64,000 nucleotides of DNA from Macrothele yani (taxonomy: Eukaryota > Arthropoda > Arachnida > Araneae > Macrothelidae). The translations under genes and the position numbers were made by a program. The DNA is taken from NCBI GenBank assembly GCA_039090855.1, contig CM077011.1, positions 20,523,001 through 20,587,000 of the forward strand. Reading direction: 5' to 3'. Positions 44,044 through 55,622 of the stretch are shown here, piece after piece (position 1 is the first letter of the stretch; every line of letters begins with the position of its first letter). Below the pieces are notes generated by a model. It searched no databases. It was not told the DNA's origin and saw only the letters and a list, made by a program, of their open reading frames with translations.

Positions 44044-45545
44044 ATGGAGGGCAGTGATTCAGAGTTAAGAAGGGAAATGAAAAGTGCAATGAAATTTTGT
44101 TATCGTTTGGGTAAAAGGGCTCCAGAAACAGTTGGTTTAATGAAAAAGCTTACAAAGATAAATGCTTGGGTGAGTCAACGATTTTTAGATTGCACCCCGA
44201 TTCCAAAAGAGGGCGTTTGTCGGCAGAACTCGTTTCTAGGCCTGGTCCACCTGAAAGTATTGTTACGGAGCATATTGTAAACCCTTGTGACGTATATTCT
44301 AAATTAACTTTCCTTTTTAGTTCCTTTCCCTATGTAAATAATGAGTTTATTCTCAGTTATATTTCACACTTAACGTGATACCTTTTCTCTCAAATGAATA
44401 CTGTTGGTAACATAATTGAGGTTGAATGAACGTGACGTATGCCTGTTATGATAAGAACGAGAGATATAAACTACGAGTAAACTGTTGCTTGGAGAGCTCT
44501 GTGTGGGAGAGCGATTAATGTGGAGCGTTGTGGAACGTAGCATTGTTGATGTGTGTGGTGTGTTTAATGTTGATACCAATCTGTTATGTGAAGCGCTACA
44601 TCGGGAAATAAAGCATCTTTTCCGTAAGTTTGACCCGTTTTTCGAATGTTTCGTCTGGCCGTTAAGGTTTAATTTAGGAACTTTTTCATCGTATGGTGAT
44701 GTTTTAAAATAACGTAGCTGTACGACAAGACGTTTATGTTATACGCTCTTTGTGCAATCCTGCAAGAAGGTCGACGAATGGCGTATGAAGACATAGCGAC
44801 GTCTACTAATATTTCAAAAACTTCGGCATTCCGCACTATACGCGACAAATTACTGATGCATTGCGTGTGTTCCAGATGGATACCTCACCTAACGAGAGAA
44901 CAATTGTTAGCCAGAGTTCAGGTGTATAATGAGTGGAAACAAATGATTGCAAAGGATCCAAACTTTCTAAACACAGTAATGACTGCCGATGAAACATGGG
45001 TCAACTATATTGACCCCCTCACGAAGCACGCAACGCATGTCTGGAAACACACAGGCTCGCCTCCTCCGAAAAACGTCCACCAACTCAAATCAGCTGGGAA
45101 GGTAATGATGACAATTTTCTTTGATTATAAAAGTGTAGTCGACCAGCATGCCGTTCCTCCACATGTCAAAGCTGAGTGTTACATTTTAGTCTTGAAGCTT
45201 CTGCGACGACAATATCGATTAAGAAAAGATCGAAGTCGGATGCTACGACAATATCGATTAAGCGACCGTAACTGATGGGAACTTGGACCCTATACACCAT
45301 GATAACGCCCGCCCACATGTGGCTGCTTGTGTTCAACAGTTTCTTACGAATTGCAATATTGAAATTATGCCACTGCCTGCGTACAGCCTTGACCTCGCCC
45401 CCTTGCGATTTCTGGTTGTTTCCGACAATGAAGGAGAAGTTCCGTGGCGCAATATTCAACACAGATGCTGACGTTTTTTAAGCTGTACAGGATTCGCTAA
45501 AGCAGTCTCCACATAATGCCTTCGCCACATGCCTTGAAAAGTCGA
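44044..45545 (+). pseudogene. Mariner transposase pseudogene split by an insertion
   Basis: N-terminal HTH region: MKFCYRLGKRAPETVGLMKK at 44083, then after a frameshift KRGRLSAELVSRPGPPESIV to about 44278. An insertion (44279-44707) follows, then coding resumes: VRQDVY, LCAILQEGRRMAYEDIATST (second HTH), CSRWIPHLTREQL, TADETWVNYIDP (first Asp), WKHTGSPPPKN. A 40-bp local duplication of 'acgacaatatcgattaag' (about 45203-45262) and a frameshift precede HHDNARPHVAACV (second Asp) and, in another frame, LDLAPCDFWLF (third Asp). The C-terminus runs to about 45545. All three Asp are kept, but the frame is broken at least four times. Confidence 0.8.
44279..44707. mobile_element. 429-bp insertion of unknown class inside a mariner
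   Basis: Interrupts the mariner codons between EHIV and VAVRQD. It contains a TATAAA at about 44466 and an AATAAAGCA near 44608, which could suit a solo LTR, but no TG...CA ends or exact target duplication could be established (only a TAAA-like overlap). Confidence 0.45.
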
Positions 45546-45585
45546 CTGAACGATAGGACAGTTGCATATAATCCGAGGGTAGGTA

Positions 45586-47009
45586 CACTGGCGGAAAGAG
45601 GAAAAAGAACACCAAGAAGGAATTGGCGGACGATCATGAAATTTACATATGTTAATGGGGTCGAGATTACGTAGGTGTGATTATAATTTCGGGACCAACC
45701 GGTGAGCGCTTACGCCACAGCACGGCATAACACGCAAAGTATCGTCGGTGGTATTTAAGGAGTACGGCGAAGTGAATGCAATCAGTCGTCGGCGTACGGA
45801 CACCTGCGAAGACCCTTAAGAAGTTGCAATGTCTGGACGTGGAAGACGTGTACGATTTCAGCAGTTATCGGACTTTGAGCGAGGTCGTCTAGTGAGACTC
45901 CGCGAGGCCGGGTGGTCGTATCGCGAAGCGAATTGGACGGGAAGTATCGGTGGTGGTACGATGGTGGCGTAGATGGTCCGAGGAACATTCCCACACGATA
46001 AGACGTGGAACCGGGAGTCACAGACGGACTGATTAGCGGACCGATCGACGCATAAGAAGAGCGGCGTTGCCAAGCAGAAAATCCACTGCGACGCAAATCC
46101 GAGCTGCCGTTGCACCTGAGGTGACTGTGCGAACAATCCGCAACCGTCTACTGGATGCAGGACTACATGCACGTGTGCCTCTGGCATGTGTACCTCTGAT
46201 TCCAGCCCACCGTCAGGAACGGCTGCAGTGGTGTCGCCAACGTCTGCACTGGAGAATGCAATGGCGATCTGTCGTGTTCAGCGATGAAAGCAGATTCTGC
46301 TTGGGTGCCTCCGATGGCCGTATGCGTGTTCGCAGACGCACAGGGGAGCGTCTCCAACCTTCTTGCATCCGCCAGTGACACACATGGCCTACACTTGGTC
46401 TCCTGGTGTGGGGAGCGATCAGCTATCACTCCTGTACACAACTAGTGTCTGTACCGGGTACGTTAAACAGCACCTCCTACATCAACAACATCATTCAGCC
46501 CGTTGTTGTGCCATTTGTAAGATCGGTCCATCGTGATGGTTTCCAGCAAAGATAACGCACGCCCACACACGGCACGTGCAACGCAACATGCACTTCAGGG
46601 TGTGAGACTACTTCCATGGCCTGCAAGTTCACCGGATTTGTCCCCCATTGAGCACATGTGGGATTTTATGGGACGACGACTTATCCGGTCTTCACGGCTA
46701 GCCACGACCATCCCCGATTTACGCGTCCAGGTTGAGGATGCTTGGAACTCAATACCCCAAACTTACATCCAACGTCTGTACGACAGACTCCATGCCAGAA
46801 TTGCACAGTGTGACGCAATTCATGGGGGTTTAACCTCGTACTAACAATGTTACATGGAAATGTTATTTTTCAGTTTACCAGCAAATACAGCTGTATTTTG
46901 CCATAGTGTTTTGATCACGTTATCCTCTGTATTTCGTTATTATGCTGTATAAATTTCGTTGGTATCAGACGTCTCCTTCTTGGTGTTCTTTTTTCACTTT
47001 CAGCCAGTG
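45586..47009 (+). mobile_element. Tc1-like transposon, family e
   Basis: Terminal inverted repeats of about 36 bp: CACTGGCGGAAAGAGGAAAA on the left and GTGTTCTTTTTTCACTTTCA then GCCAGTG on the right, with a TA on the left (45584-45585). Length 1424 bp. It directly abuts the 3' end of the decayed mariner. Confidence 0.88.
45829..46844 (+). pseudogene. Tc1 transposase of family e, frameshifted
   Basis: The start ATG at 45829 gives MSGRGRRVRFQQLSDFERGR, the first HTH. After frameshifts near 45930-46060 come SRKSTATQIRAAVAPEVTVR (second HTH), then FSDESRFCLGASDGR (first catalytic Asp, about 46280), a damaged middle, SKDNARPHTARATQH (second Asp, about 46545) and SSPDLSPIEHMWDFMGRRL (third residue Glu, about 46630). 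It ends at a stop at 46842-46844. All three catalytic residues are present in the DNA, which makes this one of the better-preserved Tc1 copies, but the reading frame is broken. Confidence 0.85.
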
Positions 47010-47640
47010 AAACGCTCTAGAATTGTTGGGCAGTCCATTGCTGGAAGAGTTGAAATCGCAGGGCAACCGACAAAAACGTCTGAGACGTTGCTGTACGATT
47101 TTCGATGCCAGATCCGTGCATTCCTTTTATGTTCATTGGATGTTCAGGAAATAATCCTCAAATATTTAGTGTTCAATAACGAGAAATATGTATGTATGTT
47201 GTTATCTACTATACATCACGAAAATGGCGACAAGAAAACAGCACTAAAAGTTCATTTATCATTTAACCCTCGGTGGCAGTGATAAACATTCAATATTGCT
47301 TAGAAGCTTAATGCAGTGTGTTGAGAAAATATACTCTGTAATAGTTTTAAAATACGCTTATATTAGCAAGCGATAAAACATACACTAGTAGCATCGCAAA
47401 ACTTTAATGTATCTCATTCAGAAACAGATAGCAAGGAAATACACACTATAATAGCTTTGAATAAATCTAACGTATTGTGTTGAGATAGTGGGCAATACAA
47501 GTACCATGCGGCAATTTTGATAAGCGCTAATATTGTGTATTCGGATTGCAGAATACGAGTATTGCTGTTCGTAAAGAGCAAAAGATAACCTTCTGTCCAC
47601 AACTTGTTTACGTGCGTCATTTTCTTACCAGACGTTATTT
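47010..47640. other. Unrecognised AT-rich sequence
   Basis: No feature supported. Confidence 0.45.
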
Positions 47641-47649
47641 AACTGCGGC

Positions 47650-48562
47650 AGATGTTTCGTTTGTGTTCATCTAACACGCTGTTGCCAGTTTCAATTCTTT
47701 GAACTTCTTTTAGCATCACCACCACAGTAAACGTCCAACATGAAGGGATGCATATGGTCAGCGAGAATGGACACGTAGCCATTGGCATTCAGGCACCCAT
47801 CCAGTGGTACTAGCGATCCCAGGCCATACCAGAAAAACATCCTCCAGACATGCGCACTGCCACCGCCGGCATGTTCTTGACCAGACAAGCGTGTCCAGAT
47901 GTTGGTGTTCGTGTGTCTGATGCTGAATTCGCCACCGCCTGTCACTTCTGTGGAGTAGAAATCTCGATTCGTTGGAGAAGGCAACCTTTCCTCACTCGTC
48001 CACTGTCCAATGACGGTAGTCCCATGCGAACTGCAGGTGTACTTGCCGATGGACCTGGGTCAACATGGACGACTTGAGGCAGCGTCAACTCCGGAGACCC
48101 ATTCGTAACAGGGTTTGCTCTACTGCTATCGGGGACACGTACTTGGTTGACGCAACGTTCATTTGCGTGGTCAATTATTGCGCGTGGATTGCACTTTACC
48201 AGTCGACTGAGGCGACGTTCTCCTCTGGAACCGATGGCCTTTGTTTCTCCACAGTTATGACGTCGGTAGGTACACGGTCCCTTCTTGGTACACCCATACT
48301 ACAGCACCTTGCGAACAGCCCACGAAGTCTGCTGTTTCTGAGATGCTTCCACCCTTGGCGCGGTTGCCCATGATCATTCCTTTGTGCATGTCCATCAAAT
48401 CATTACCTCTGCCTATTGTGTTCACGTTAAGCACTATGGCTCATCTCTCGTGGCCGGCCACTTATGTTTGTGTGTGGTTGACCTTATCACGTGCACTCTT
48501 TGACGCGCCTGGGCGGGTACACCGTGATTCCGGGGTGGTCATATTGTTCTGATACGACCGTG
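47650..48562 (-). mobile_element. Tc1-like transposon, family f (C-terminally truncated)
   Basis: The high end has a TIR (reverse complement CACGGTCGTATCAGAACAAT, next to TA at 48563-48564). The transposase reads leftwards: an N-terminal KGMIMGNRAKGGSISETADF near 48390-48340 and an HTH with CSQGAVVWVYQEG, then a damaged middle, HTNTNIWTRLSGQEHAGGGS, GLGSLVPLDGCLNANGYVSI and HPFMLDVYCGGDA near 47710. The third catalytic region and the low-end TIR are missing. Related to, but distinct from, the copy at 62390-63609. Confidence 0.75.
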
Positions 48563-48595
48563 TAGTATCAGAACAATATGACCATCCCCGGAATC
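48526..48595. repeat. Inverted repeat at a Tc1 terminus
   Basis: Left arm 48526-48555 (GATTCCGGGGTGGTCATATT...) and right arm 48565-48595 are complementary with one single-base indel; loop 48556-48564. The left arm is the Tc1 TIR. The right arm is an inverted partial second copy starting just beyond the TA. Confidence 0.9.
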
Positions 48596-49439
48596 GAAAG
48601 AACTGAAAATTGCTCTCATGGTATGGATTCACAGAATTGTATGATGCTGTCATAAAGGAACAAAGACGTGTAGAACATCTCCCTCGATATGCTTTGTGAC
48701 TATGTCTAGAATAATATCTGAACGGACGTTTAATTTTATGCACTCTATTAAAAGTATTAAACCTTGAATAAAAAACACACGTTCGTTTACTCTTTAACCG
48801 ACGAAAGGAATTAACTCAGGTTAACAAAATGGGATAAAATCAGCTCGAAAGAATATATTCACTGTATGTATAAGAAGTGAGCCAAACACGGCTGGAATCA
48901 GAGGACTTGCAAATCAGAAAGCGTTGCCTTAGCTTTGTTATTCAAATTTCTCATTCAGGTGAATGATTGACACTATTCGATTGTGAGTGATTACTAGCTG
49001 AAAGGGTTACAGCAATGGCAATGAACCTAAGACAGTTGACAGAAGATGTTTGAGTCACTTCTTTCTGCCCAGTGGCATGATGTCCGTGTCAGGTGGACTT
49101 GCTCTTACCCGTAAAGCCTTGAGTCAAGGATAAGACGACAAGAAGCGAGTGCTTATCGACTGTGACAGTGTATGATCTGTACTGCTGGTAATTGAATGGA
49201 GAAAAACTGTTTAGCCAAAGCTTTGATAAAACCCTGCTGCTATGTCAATACTTCTGTTCTGGGAGCGCACAAAATATCGGGTAGTAACCGTTTGGTTCAG
49301 GTACAATAGTCTGAAAAGAGTTAATCTTCCTTTTTCTCTTATCGAAAACGCACCGACGTTCTTAGTGCACTGCCTGAGCTTATAATTTCGCCCATCATGA
49401 GAAGCATTTGTTATTTCTACATCGGAAAAGAAGAAAATC
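48596..49439. other. Unrecognised sequence
   Basis: No feature supported. Confidence 0.4.
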
Positions 49440-49620
49440 TATGCCGGCCCAGTGGTTTGAGAAGCTGACATATGACCTTACGTTCGAGAGGCATAGCTTT
49501 GTGATTGTTCGCTGGCGTTGATTCTGTTCACTCCCTAGAGTTAGTATCTCCTACATTAGGGACGGGGCATCCCCTCAGAGTTCCACATGGGGGGTCACTA
49601 AAACTGAAAACAAAAGCAGA
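49440..49620 (+). mobile_element. Diverged tRNA-derived SINE, family 1 type, plus strand
   Basis: The head GCCGGCCCAGTGGTTTGAGA resembles the A-box end of family 1, followed by TTACGTTCGAGAGG as a decayed B box and ATTAGGGACGGG from the family-1 body. It is the only copy on the plus strand. Confidence 0.5.
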
Positions 49621-50677
49621 AAATACCTTCCGAAAACGATCTGTGGCATTTGATAACTTTTGTTACCGTCTCTCTTTTTTATTTTGATTTGGTATTGTAT
49701 TGCTATTACAGAAACAATAGTGAGTCAATAACTCCTTGCGCGCATATGAAAATTGTCAAAGACGGAGATCGCCCATCATTTACGAGCAAACCTAACGCAC
49801 GAAGGAAGCTCTAATGACATCCAGAATTACAGTAGGATCGTTAATCGTATGGGCGTTTAATAAAAGCTCTTTTGACAACATGATTACATAAGATCATAAG
49901 CAGTTCCGGTTAAATCAGTATACGAGTGAATTCGACATTTCCCTATGATTTATTAGAGCATATCTTTGGCTGACACAACACCTTAAACAGTAGCAGATAT
50001 CTTAAAATTCCATGTAGCAGTGTAGCTGGTATGAGAGTAATTAACATGTCAAGACATTATTGACTTTTCTGCTTTCCTGTGCTCCTCCTTGTTCCGGATC
50101 GAACTTTCATTAAAACGTTTGCTCATCTTTCCTTCTGCTTTCAGGAGATATTTTATTTCCTTCTTGCTCTTCATTTAAATGCTTAAAATTGATCACGTCT
50201 AGCGCATCTAAACAATGTCTCCAGCATTTAGTGACAGCGTAAGTAGTTTTACCCGTAGGCTTCTAACAGAGGATAACTTGTGCCATTTATGGAAAGCAAA
50301 ATTTTTATTTAGAAATTTGAAGATATAAACTTTAAATGACAAGTCATTTTGTTTCGTAGTTTCATACATATTATTATATAAAATTGATGAGTACATGAAA
50401 CATCTTATTAGAAAGATTTTGAGATAAATAAGAATTAGGAAATCCTTAGCTGTTGTGAACAAAACCGGCTCATCTTCCTAATAAAAGACAAAATATCTTA
50501 CCTTGTAATTAACTAGCATATTGAAACATTTTCCGTACGTTTATTAAAGTAAGTAATATCGCAATGATTTTAATGCTAATATTTGTCATTTTTAAATGTC
50601 TTTAGATCTATGAAGTCAAAATTCAATACAAATAACGTGTCACCAAATATTTTATGTTACTTCCTTTCTGCTTTTGT
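49621..50677. other. Unrecognised AT-rich sequence
   Basis: No feature supported. Confidence 0.4.
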
Positions 50678-50880
50678 GTGAAGGTTTAACCACTGTGATC
50701 AATTCTATGGGATATAAATAGTCGCCCGTCCCTAATTTGGGGCCACTAATTCCAGGGAAGGGAGAAATGTAGTGTCGAAAGGCAAACACGCTACTAATGC
50801 CTCAACTGGGACTCGAATCCGAGCCCATTCGGGCGAATGGTCAGAATCCAGCATCTAGACTGCTGTACCAGCGGGGCGGC
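50678..50880 (-). mobile_element. tRNA-derived SINE, family 1
   Basis: Shares 'tcgcccgtccctaatttggg', a B-box region 'gggactcgaatccgagcc', and a head ending in 'gcggggcggc'. Minus orientation as in most copies. Confidence 0.85.
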
Positions 50881-51197
50881 TTATTTCATTTTGAATTTGT
50901 TTAAGGATGGATCCTACAAGCAATTTTTTTTAAAAAAAATAACTTACTCAGTTTTCTTGCTTAAAAAAGGTAGACACAATGGTGAAAACAAAATATGCAT
51001 AATTTGTCAAGCAACAACAGCAAGAAATGTGTTAAATGTCATTTTAAATCTAAGTCACTGATTCGTATGGCTCTTTAGATAACATTAAAGAGACATAATT
51101 TTCATGGAAACACTGCAGCTACCCCTCCCAGCCGGTCTTTCTAACTTGGAAACCACTAGTACGTTAAATTATTCATTTATTTATTTATATTGTTTTT

Positions 51198-51534
51198 GTA
51201 GTAAATAGTAACAATGTACTAGTGATCCGATTTATTGGAGTAGAAAGTAGACACATTAGCGTTTCCAAGCTTTCGCACATCAACCACATGGCTTTTTCAA
51301 GGAAGTTAGACAGAAATCAGATGGCTTTTTCAAGGAAGTTAGACAGAAATCAGATGGCTTTTTCAAGGAAGTTAGACAGAAACCAGATGGTTTTTTCAAG
51401 GAAGTTAGACAGAAACTGCTGTCTAACTTCCTTGAAAACACCATCTGGTTGATGTGCGAAAGCTTAGAAACGCTAATGTGTCTACTTTCTACGCCAATAA
51501 ATCGGATCACTAGTACATTGTTACTATTTACTAC
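51198..51534. mobile_element. Foldback MITE with internal 33-bp tandem repeats
   Basis: Arms of about 120 bp start GTAGTAAATAGTAACAATGT, continue ACTAGTGATCCGATTTATTG and are almost perfectly complementary between 51198-51315 and 51420-51534. The left arm is followed by four copies of a 33-bp unit (ATGGCTTTTTCAAGGAAGTT...). The related copy at 36417-36604 has one unit. No coding capacity beyond the repeat. Confidence 0.85.
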
Positions 51535-51642
51535 TTAATTGGTGTACTGTTCCTTGTCATCAAATTGTCTTTGTATTTTGGAATTCTTTCAAATGGCGAC
51601 TTGGAGTTTATAATATAAATCTGTCAACAATTTCCATATATC

Positions 51643-52177
51643 ATCGCCATCATCATCATTGTCAACCATTATCAATCCACTGCTGGACGAAGGTCTCCCC
51701 AAGTCTCCTCCACAACGGTCTGTCTTGTGCCAGTCTCCTCCATGTCATTCCCGCATACTTTCGAATTTCATCCACCCATCTTCCATGTGGTCTTCTTCTG
51801 GGTCTTTTCCTGTCCCTCGGAATTCAATCTAAAATTTCGGCTGTCCATCGATGGTCTGTCCTTCTGGCAGTATGTCCAGCCCATTGCCATGTCGCACTGG
51901 CCGCTGCCTTGGCCAGGTACATTCCAGCTGCCGGAGACTGAGGGCCAAGATTTAAGTTGTGGAGTCATTTTGGAATGGTTTGGCCATAAATCACCACGCT
52001 GGCCAAGCGGGTTGATGAGTGTGGGATAGCATTTCCTCTAATCCCGATGGTATAGTTATACCGCTATTGGCGGTCGTCAGAGCCCCTTTAGTGGGAACAG
52101 GATGCACCACAAGAAGGCGCGGTTGACATTTGTCAAGGAGAGGCTGTGATGTTACGCATTACCTGACCTTACATCCC
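51643..52177 (-). mobile_element. Internally deleted, RTE-derived short element
   Basis: On the minus strand it consists of the RTE 5' UTR (52177 down to about 51891) fused to the last part of the RTE coding region and 3' end (about 51890 to 51643, ending in the ATG/GAT tail). The junction CAT/ATG at 51888-51890 corresponds to the RTE start codon and to a matching trinucleotide in the 3' coding part. Flanked by a 10-bp direct repeat, TTTCCATATA versus TTTCTATATA. Confidence 0.85.
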
Positions 52178-52204
52178 ATTTCTATATATACAGAGTTCAA
52201 TGTA

Positions 52205-52500
52205 GAAATTTCGTCTTTTTAGTTTTAATTGCATTAAAAGCTGGAGTTTATGATGCAGTCATATCCTATAATGATGGACATTCTGGTAAATTGAGAGTTC
52301 TTCAAGATTTGTGTAATCAAATAGGAGATAACAACGCTGCGGGAATGAAAGCGAAAAACGCCAGGCGCATTCGAGAGACAGAAAAAGCAGCTGATCAGAT
52401 AACAAAAAGTGCTCGATAAAAAATAGGCGTTTGAAGAGACTAAGAGAGAATGCAGGCAATGTTTCTGTAGACTATGTATCAAGATTGTTTTAAGAATACT
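52205..52500 (+). pseudogene. C-terminal remnant of a multi-copy transposon-associated protein
   Basis: Translation reads ALKAGVYDAVISYNDGHSGK, LRVLQDLCNQIGD, then KARRIRETEKAADQITKSAR and, after a frameshift, RRLKRLRENAGNVSVDYVSR. This resembles the C-terminal tail of highly repeated invertebrate proteins that I associate with Mutator-like transposases (FNDGxxxxxxVLxxLGI... KKIDxxRIxxAExxA). The rest of the gene is not seen, and the short RTE derivative sits just upstream. The identification is weak. Confidence 0.35.
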
Positions 52501-54986
52501 CTATTGGCCATTTGGACATCGTCGGTAAGCATACACATCTTTAAATGTTTTTTTTCAAAATGAGGTTCTTTTATATTTCAGGTACATTTTTTCTCTGCAA
52601 CTACTAATGATTGACATGTAATATTTACACATAATAATGAATTTATTTACACATAATAATGAATGTATGTGAAATAATAACCAACTATTTTTCTTGTTGT
52701 TTTTTTTCGAAAAAAACAAAAATAACAGGGAATTACGAGGAGAAAAATTTAATTAAGTGAAAAATGTTTTTTATGAAAACATTAAGGTTCACAGTTCTCA
52801 CGAATGTATGAAGCATGCACAACCATCTTCTGGGATAATACATTTTTTTTCTTGAAATAATGGTACTTAAAAATTGGAAATTTAACATGGAAACTCACAC
52901 CTAACAGTATCATCTTGACGTTTTACCTTTTCCAGGTAAATGGAATAAATTTTTTTTCAAAGTAGAGAACTACATTTTACGGTGATATTGAGAAGAATAA
53001 CGCTTATTCAAAATTATTTATCTCTTCTTTTTGACCAAGGTTTCACTGCTGTTTGACCTAGCTTCTTAAAGACGAATGACAGGTAAATATTCAAATCGCA
53101 AGCGAGGACATCCATGGTGTTGACTGTTACGGGTCTGTGTTATGGCGTTCAATTGCCATATCCTTGCAAGTTGCGGAACATTTTAGAAAGTCTTTTTAAC
53201 CATATATTTTCATGTCCTTCTTAATCTTACAGTCATTAAAGTGAATGTAGTCCACGATTTGGGAAATACATTTTACAGAATTTCTCAGTAGTACATATAA
53301 ATATGCTAACTCCCAAAAAATTATTTCACGTATGCTCTGAAGCGTGCATCCGGTTCGTTATAAATCATAATACCAAAATTATGAATGTGATTTTTTGAAC
53401 TGAAGAAATTACGACTAAGCATAAAATAAACATTTTCTTGACTATCACTAACACATGATCCCCAATTCCCATGGTTTTTGTTTTTACTTAACCCTTCGTT
53501 CTCTTAAAGGAACCACAATATTGAGAGAGAGCTTTTTCAGTAGATGGTTATTTCAGAGGCAAATTTTAAAACCTATGTTCAAAACCGCTCTGTACTTTTG
53601 TTTGAAATTCAAGCGCTTTGGGAATACAACCAAACACTAATATTGATAATTAGGATCCAGATTTTGATGACCTGGAAATTTCTAAAACATTATCTTAAAA
53701 GATGAAAAAATGCTTTAAAAAATTGAAAGAAATGCTGTGAAAATTTAAAAGAAAAATCTCCCTAGAACAGTTTGTATTATATTTTGTCAAAATTATAAAT
53801 TAAATACCTTCGACCTTAGACAATTCATAAACTAGAATTTTGTCATTTTTTTATAAAATGCACTATGAACCTCAGAAGGAAAAAAAAAGCAAGGCAGTAC
53901 CTGCCAGGTACTTGCCTAAAAGGCTTTTAAATGTCAGCAATAGTACAAGATAAGAAGCTCAGAATTTGAATTTCTTTGTTCAATGCCCTCCCTCACAGTC
54001 CCTTTTAAAAGTGGACATTGGGGATTCTCTTTCTCCCAAACTAGAAAACACTAAAGAGTGTCTTGAACAGAGTTTCCAGAATGGGCTACTTTCGAAGGGT
54101 TTTTTCTTCGGTCATCTGGCAATCCTGGTTTCGAGTGTTGCAATTTGAAAACACAATCCTTACGAAAATTTACTTTTTTAGTAAAAAATGACAGAATATG
54201 CAAAAAAAAAAAAAAATCTAAAACAAAATAATCCAAAAATATAAAAAAATGTCCTACAAGAGAGAAAAAAAAAGGCCAAAAAATGCAAATGCCAATAAAG
54301 TTCGGGCACTGTTAATAATATTAATTATAATAACAAAAACAAACCTTAGATCGAATAAATGCATTGCATAAAAGATAGCATTCTGGACAATACACAAGAA
54401 ACATTGATGCAAGGTAAGGAAGGAAAACATTTACAAATTACTACCAAAGACCACGGCAAAAAGAGAACACAATACCTGTTTTTCTCAGCAGCAAAGCAAG
54501 CAATGTAAACTCGAAACAGGGAAAAGAAATTTTGTTCTAAAACAGTCGCAAATATGAGTAAGAGCATGTTTTGTGAAGAAAAAATACTATTTATATTTAA
54601 GATACAATTAACTTAAGCAGAAAGCAAGAAATGCTATGACAGTACCGTTGCAACGCTTCATTTAAATATATGATTTATCATTTGCAAAATATTGATGGAT
54701 GCATACACCTGAAAAGAAAATGGTGAAGTTAAAGTCAAATACACACGAAACACATCATGTATACATATAGGTGACACATATGCCCCAAGCCCCTGAATAC
54801 CACATTCGAATATGACTTCCTGTCATTCAACTCAGAAGGCAAGAGGATACAGGTTACCACTTAACCCAGAGAGAGCGATTAGGGAGATCGTCCCTCCATA
54901 ACCAGATTTTTCCTTTTTAAATTACTAATGTCGTTGTAAGGGTCGCCTGCAATCAAACTGTCAATTATGAATTTATTTAATTTTAA
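52501..54986. other. Long AT-rich stretch, nothing recognised
   Basis: Poly(A)- and poly(T)-rich sequence (for example 54200-54275), with no transposon terminus, exon or open frame of note. Confidence 0.5.
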
Positions 54987-55622
54987 TGTGGTGATGAACA
55001 CGTGCAGACGGACGTTTCATTCCGCCATTTTGTTGTTTCGACTAAGAACTGACATTCTTCACCACCCACGTGGTACAATTTTAATCCTATATGAAGATTA
55101 AGGGAGTGGTGCGTGAACACCTGGGGCACCTGACCTTGAAGAGTCAGCTGCTCGAGTGCTTCTGTTAAACAAGTTGTCATACCGATTTTGTATACGTGCA
55201 AGGTTGTAATCGCCTGCGGGTATCCGACGGCATTCCTGAGTTCAGGTATTTCACGTGCTGACCGGGAAAACCAGTTTTTCTTGCGCATGCGTGGTAGAGG
55301 TCCTAAAGAGCCAAGATAATTTAGTGACACAGTTGAGCTTCGGTCGTCAAGGAGAGAGGGTCCTGGTTTGGACACCGGTTTTTGACTGAAGGGCTGCAGG
55401 TAGCGCAGAAGTGCAGCGTGGTGAACGGGAAGGAAGGATTCCTTTGTCCACCGGGTATCGCGGAAAGAATTGTGGAAAGGTAGCACGTGGTCAGCACGGG
55501 ATCCTGAGCGGAAAGTCATCGAAAACCCGTGAAGCAAATATTATCGGAATAATAAACTCTTGCTGTTGTTTTTATTTCCGTGTACTGGACTGAGATTTTG
55601 TCGAGGTAATTATTCTTCTACA
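54987..55622. repeat. LTR-like segment (possible solo LTR)
   Basis: Runs from TGTGGTGATGAACACG to ATTATTCTTCTACA, that is TG...CA ends, about 636 bp, GC-richer than the flanks, with an AATAAACTC signal at about 55550 and a T-rich region after it. No flanking target duplication and no retroviral coding region were found, so a non-LTR identity is possible. The 184-codon minus-strand frame over it has no recognisable domain. Confidence 0.3.

Noticed and set aside
54983..55537. 184-codon minus-strand frame
   Set aside because: No recognisable domain, no splice signals, and it overlaps an LTR-like segment; length alone is not enough.
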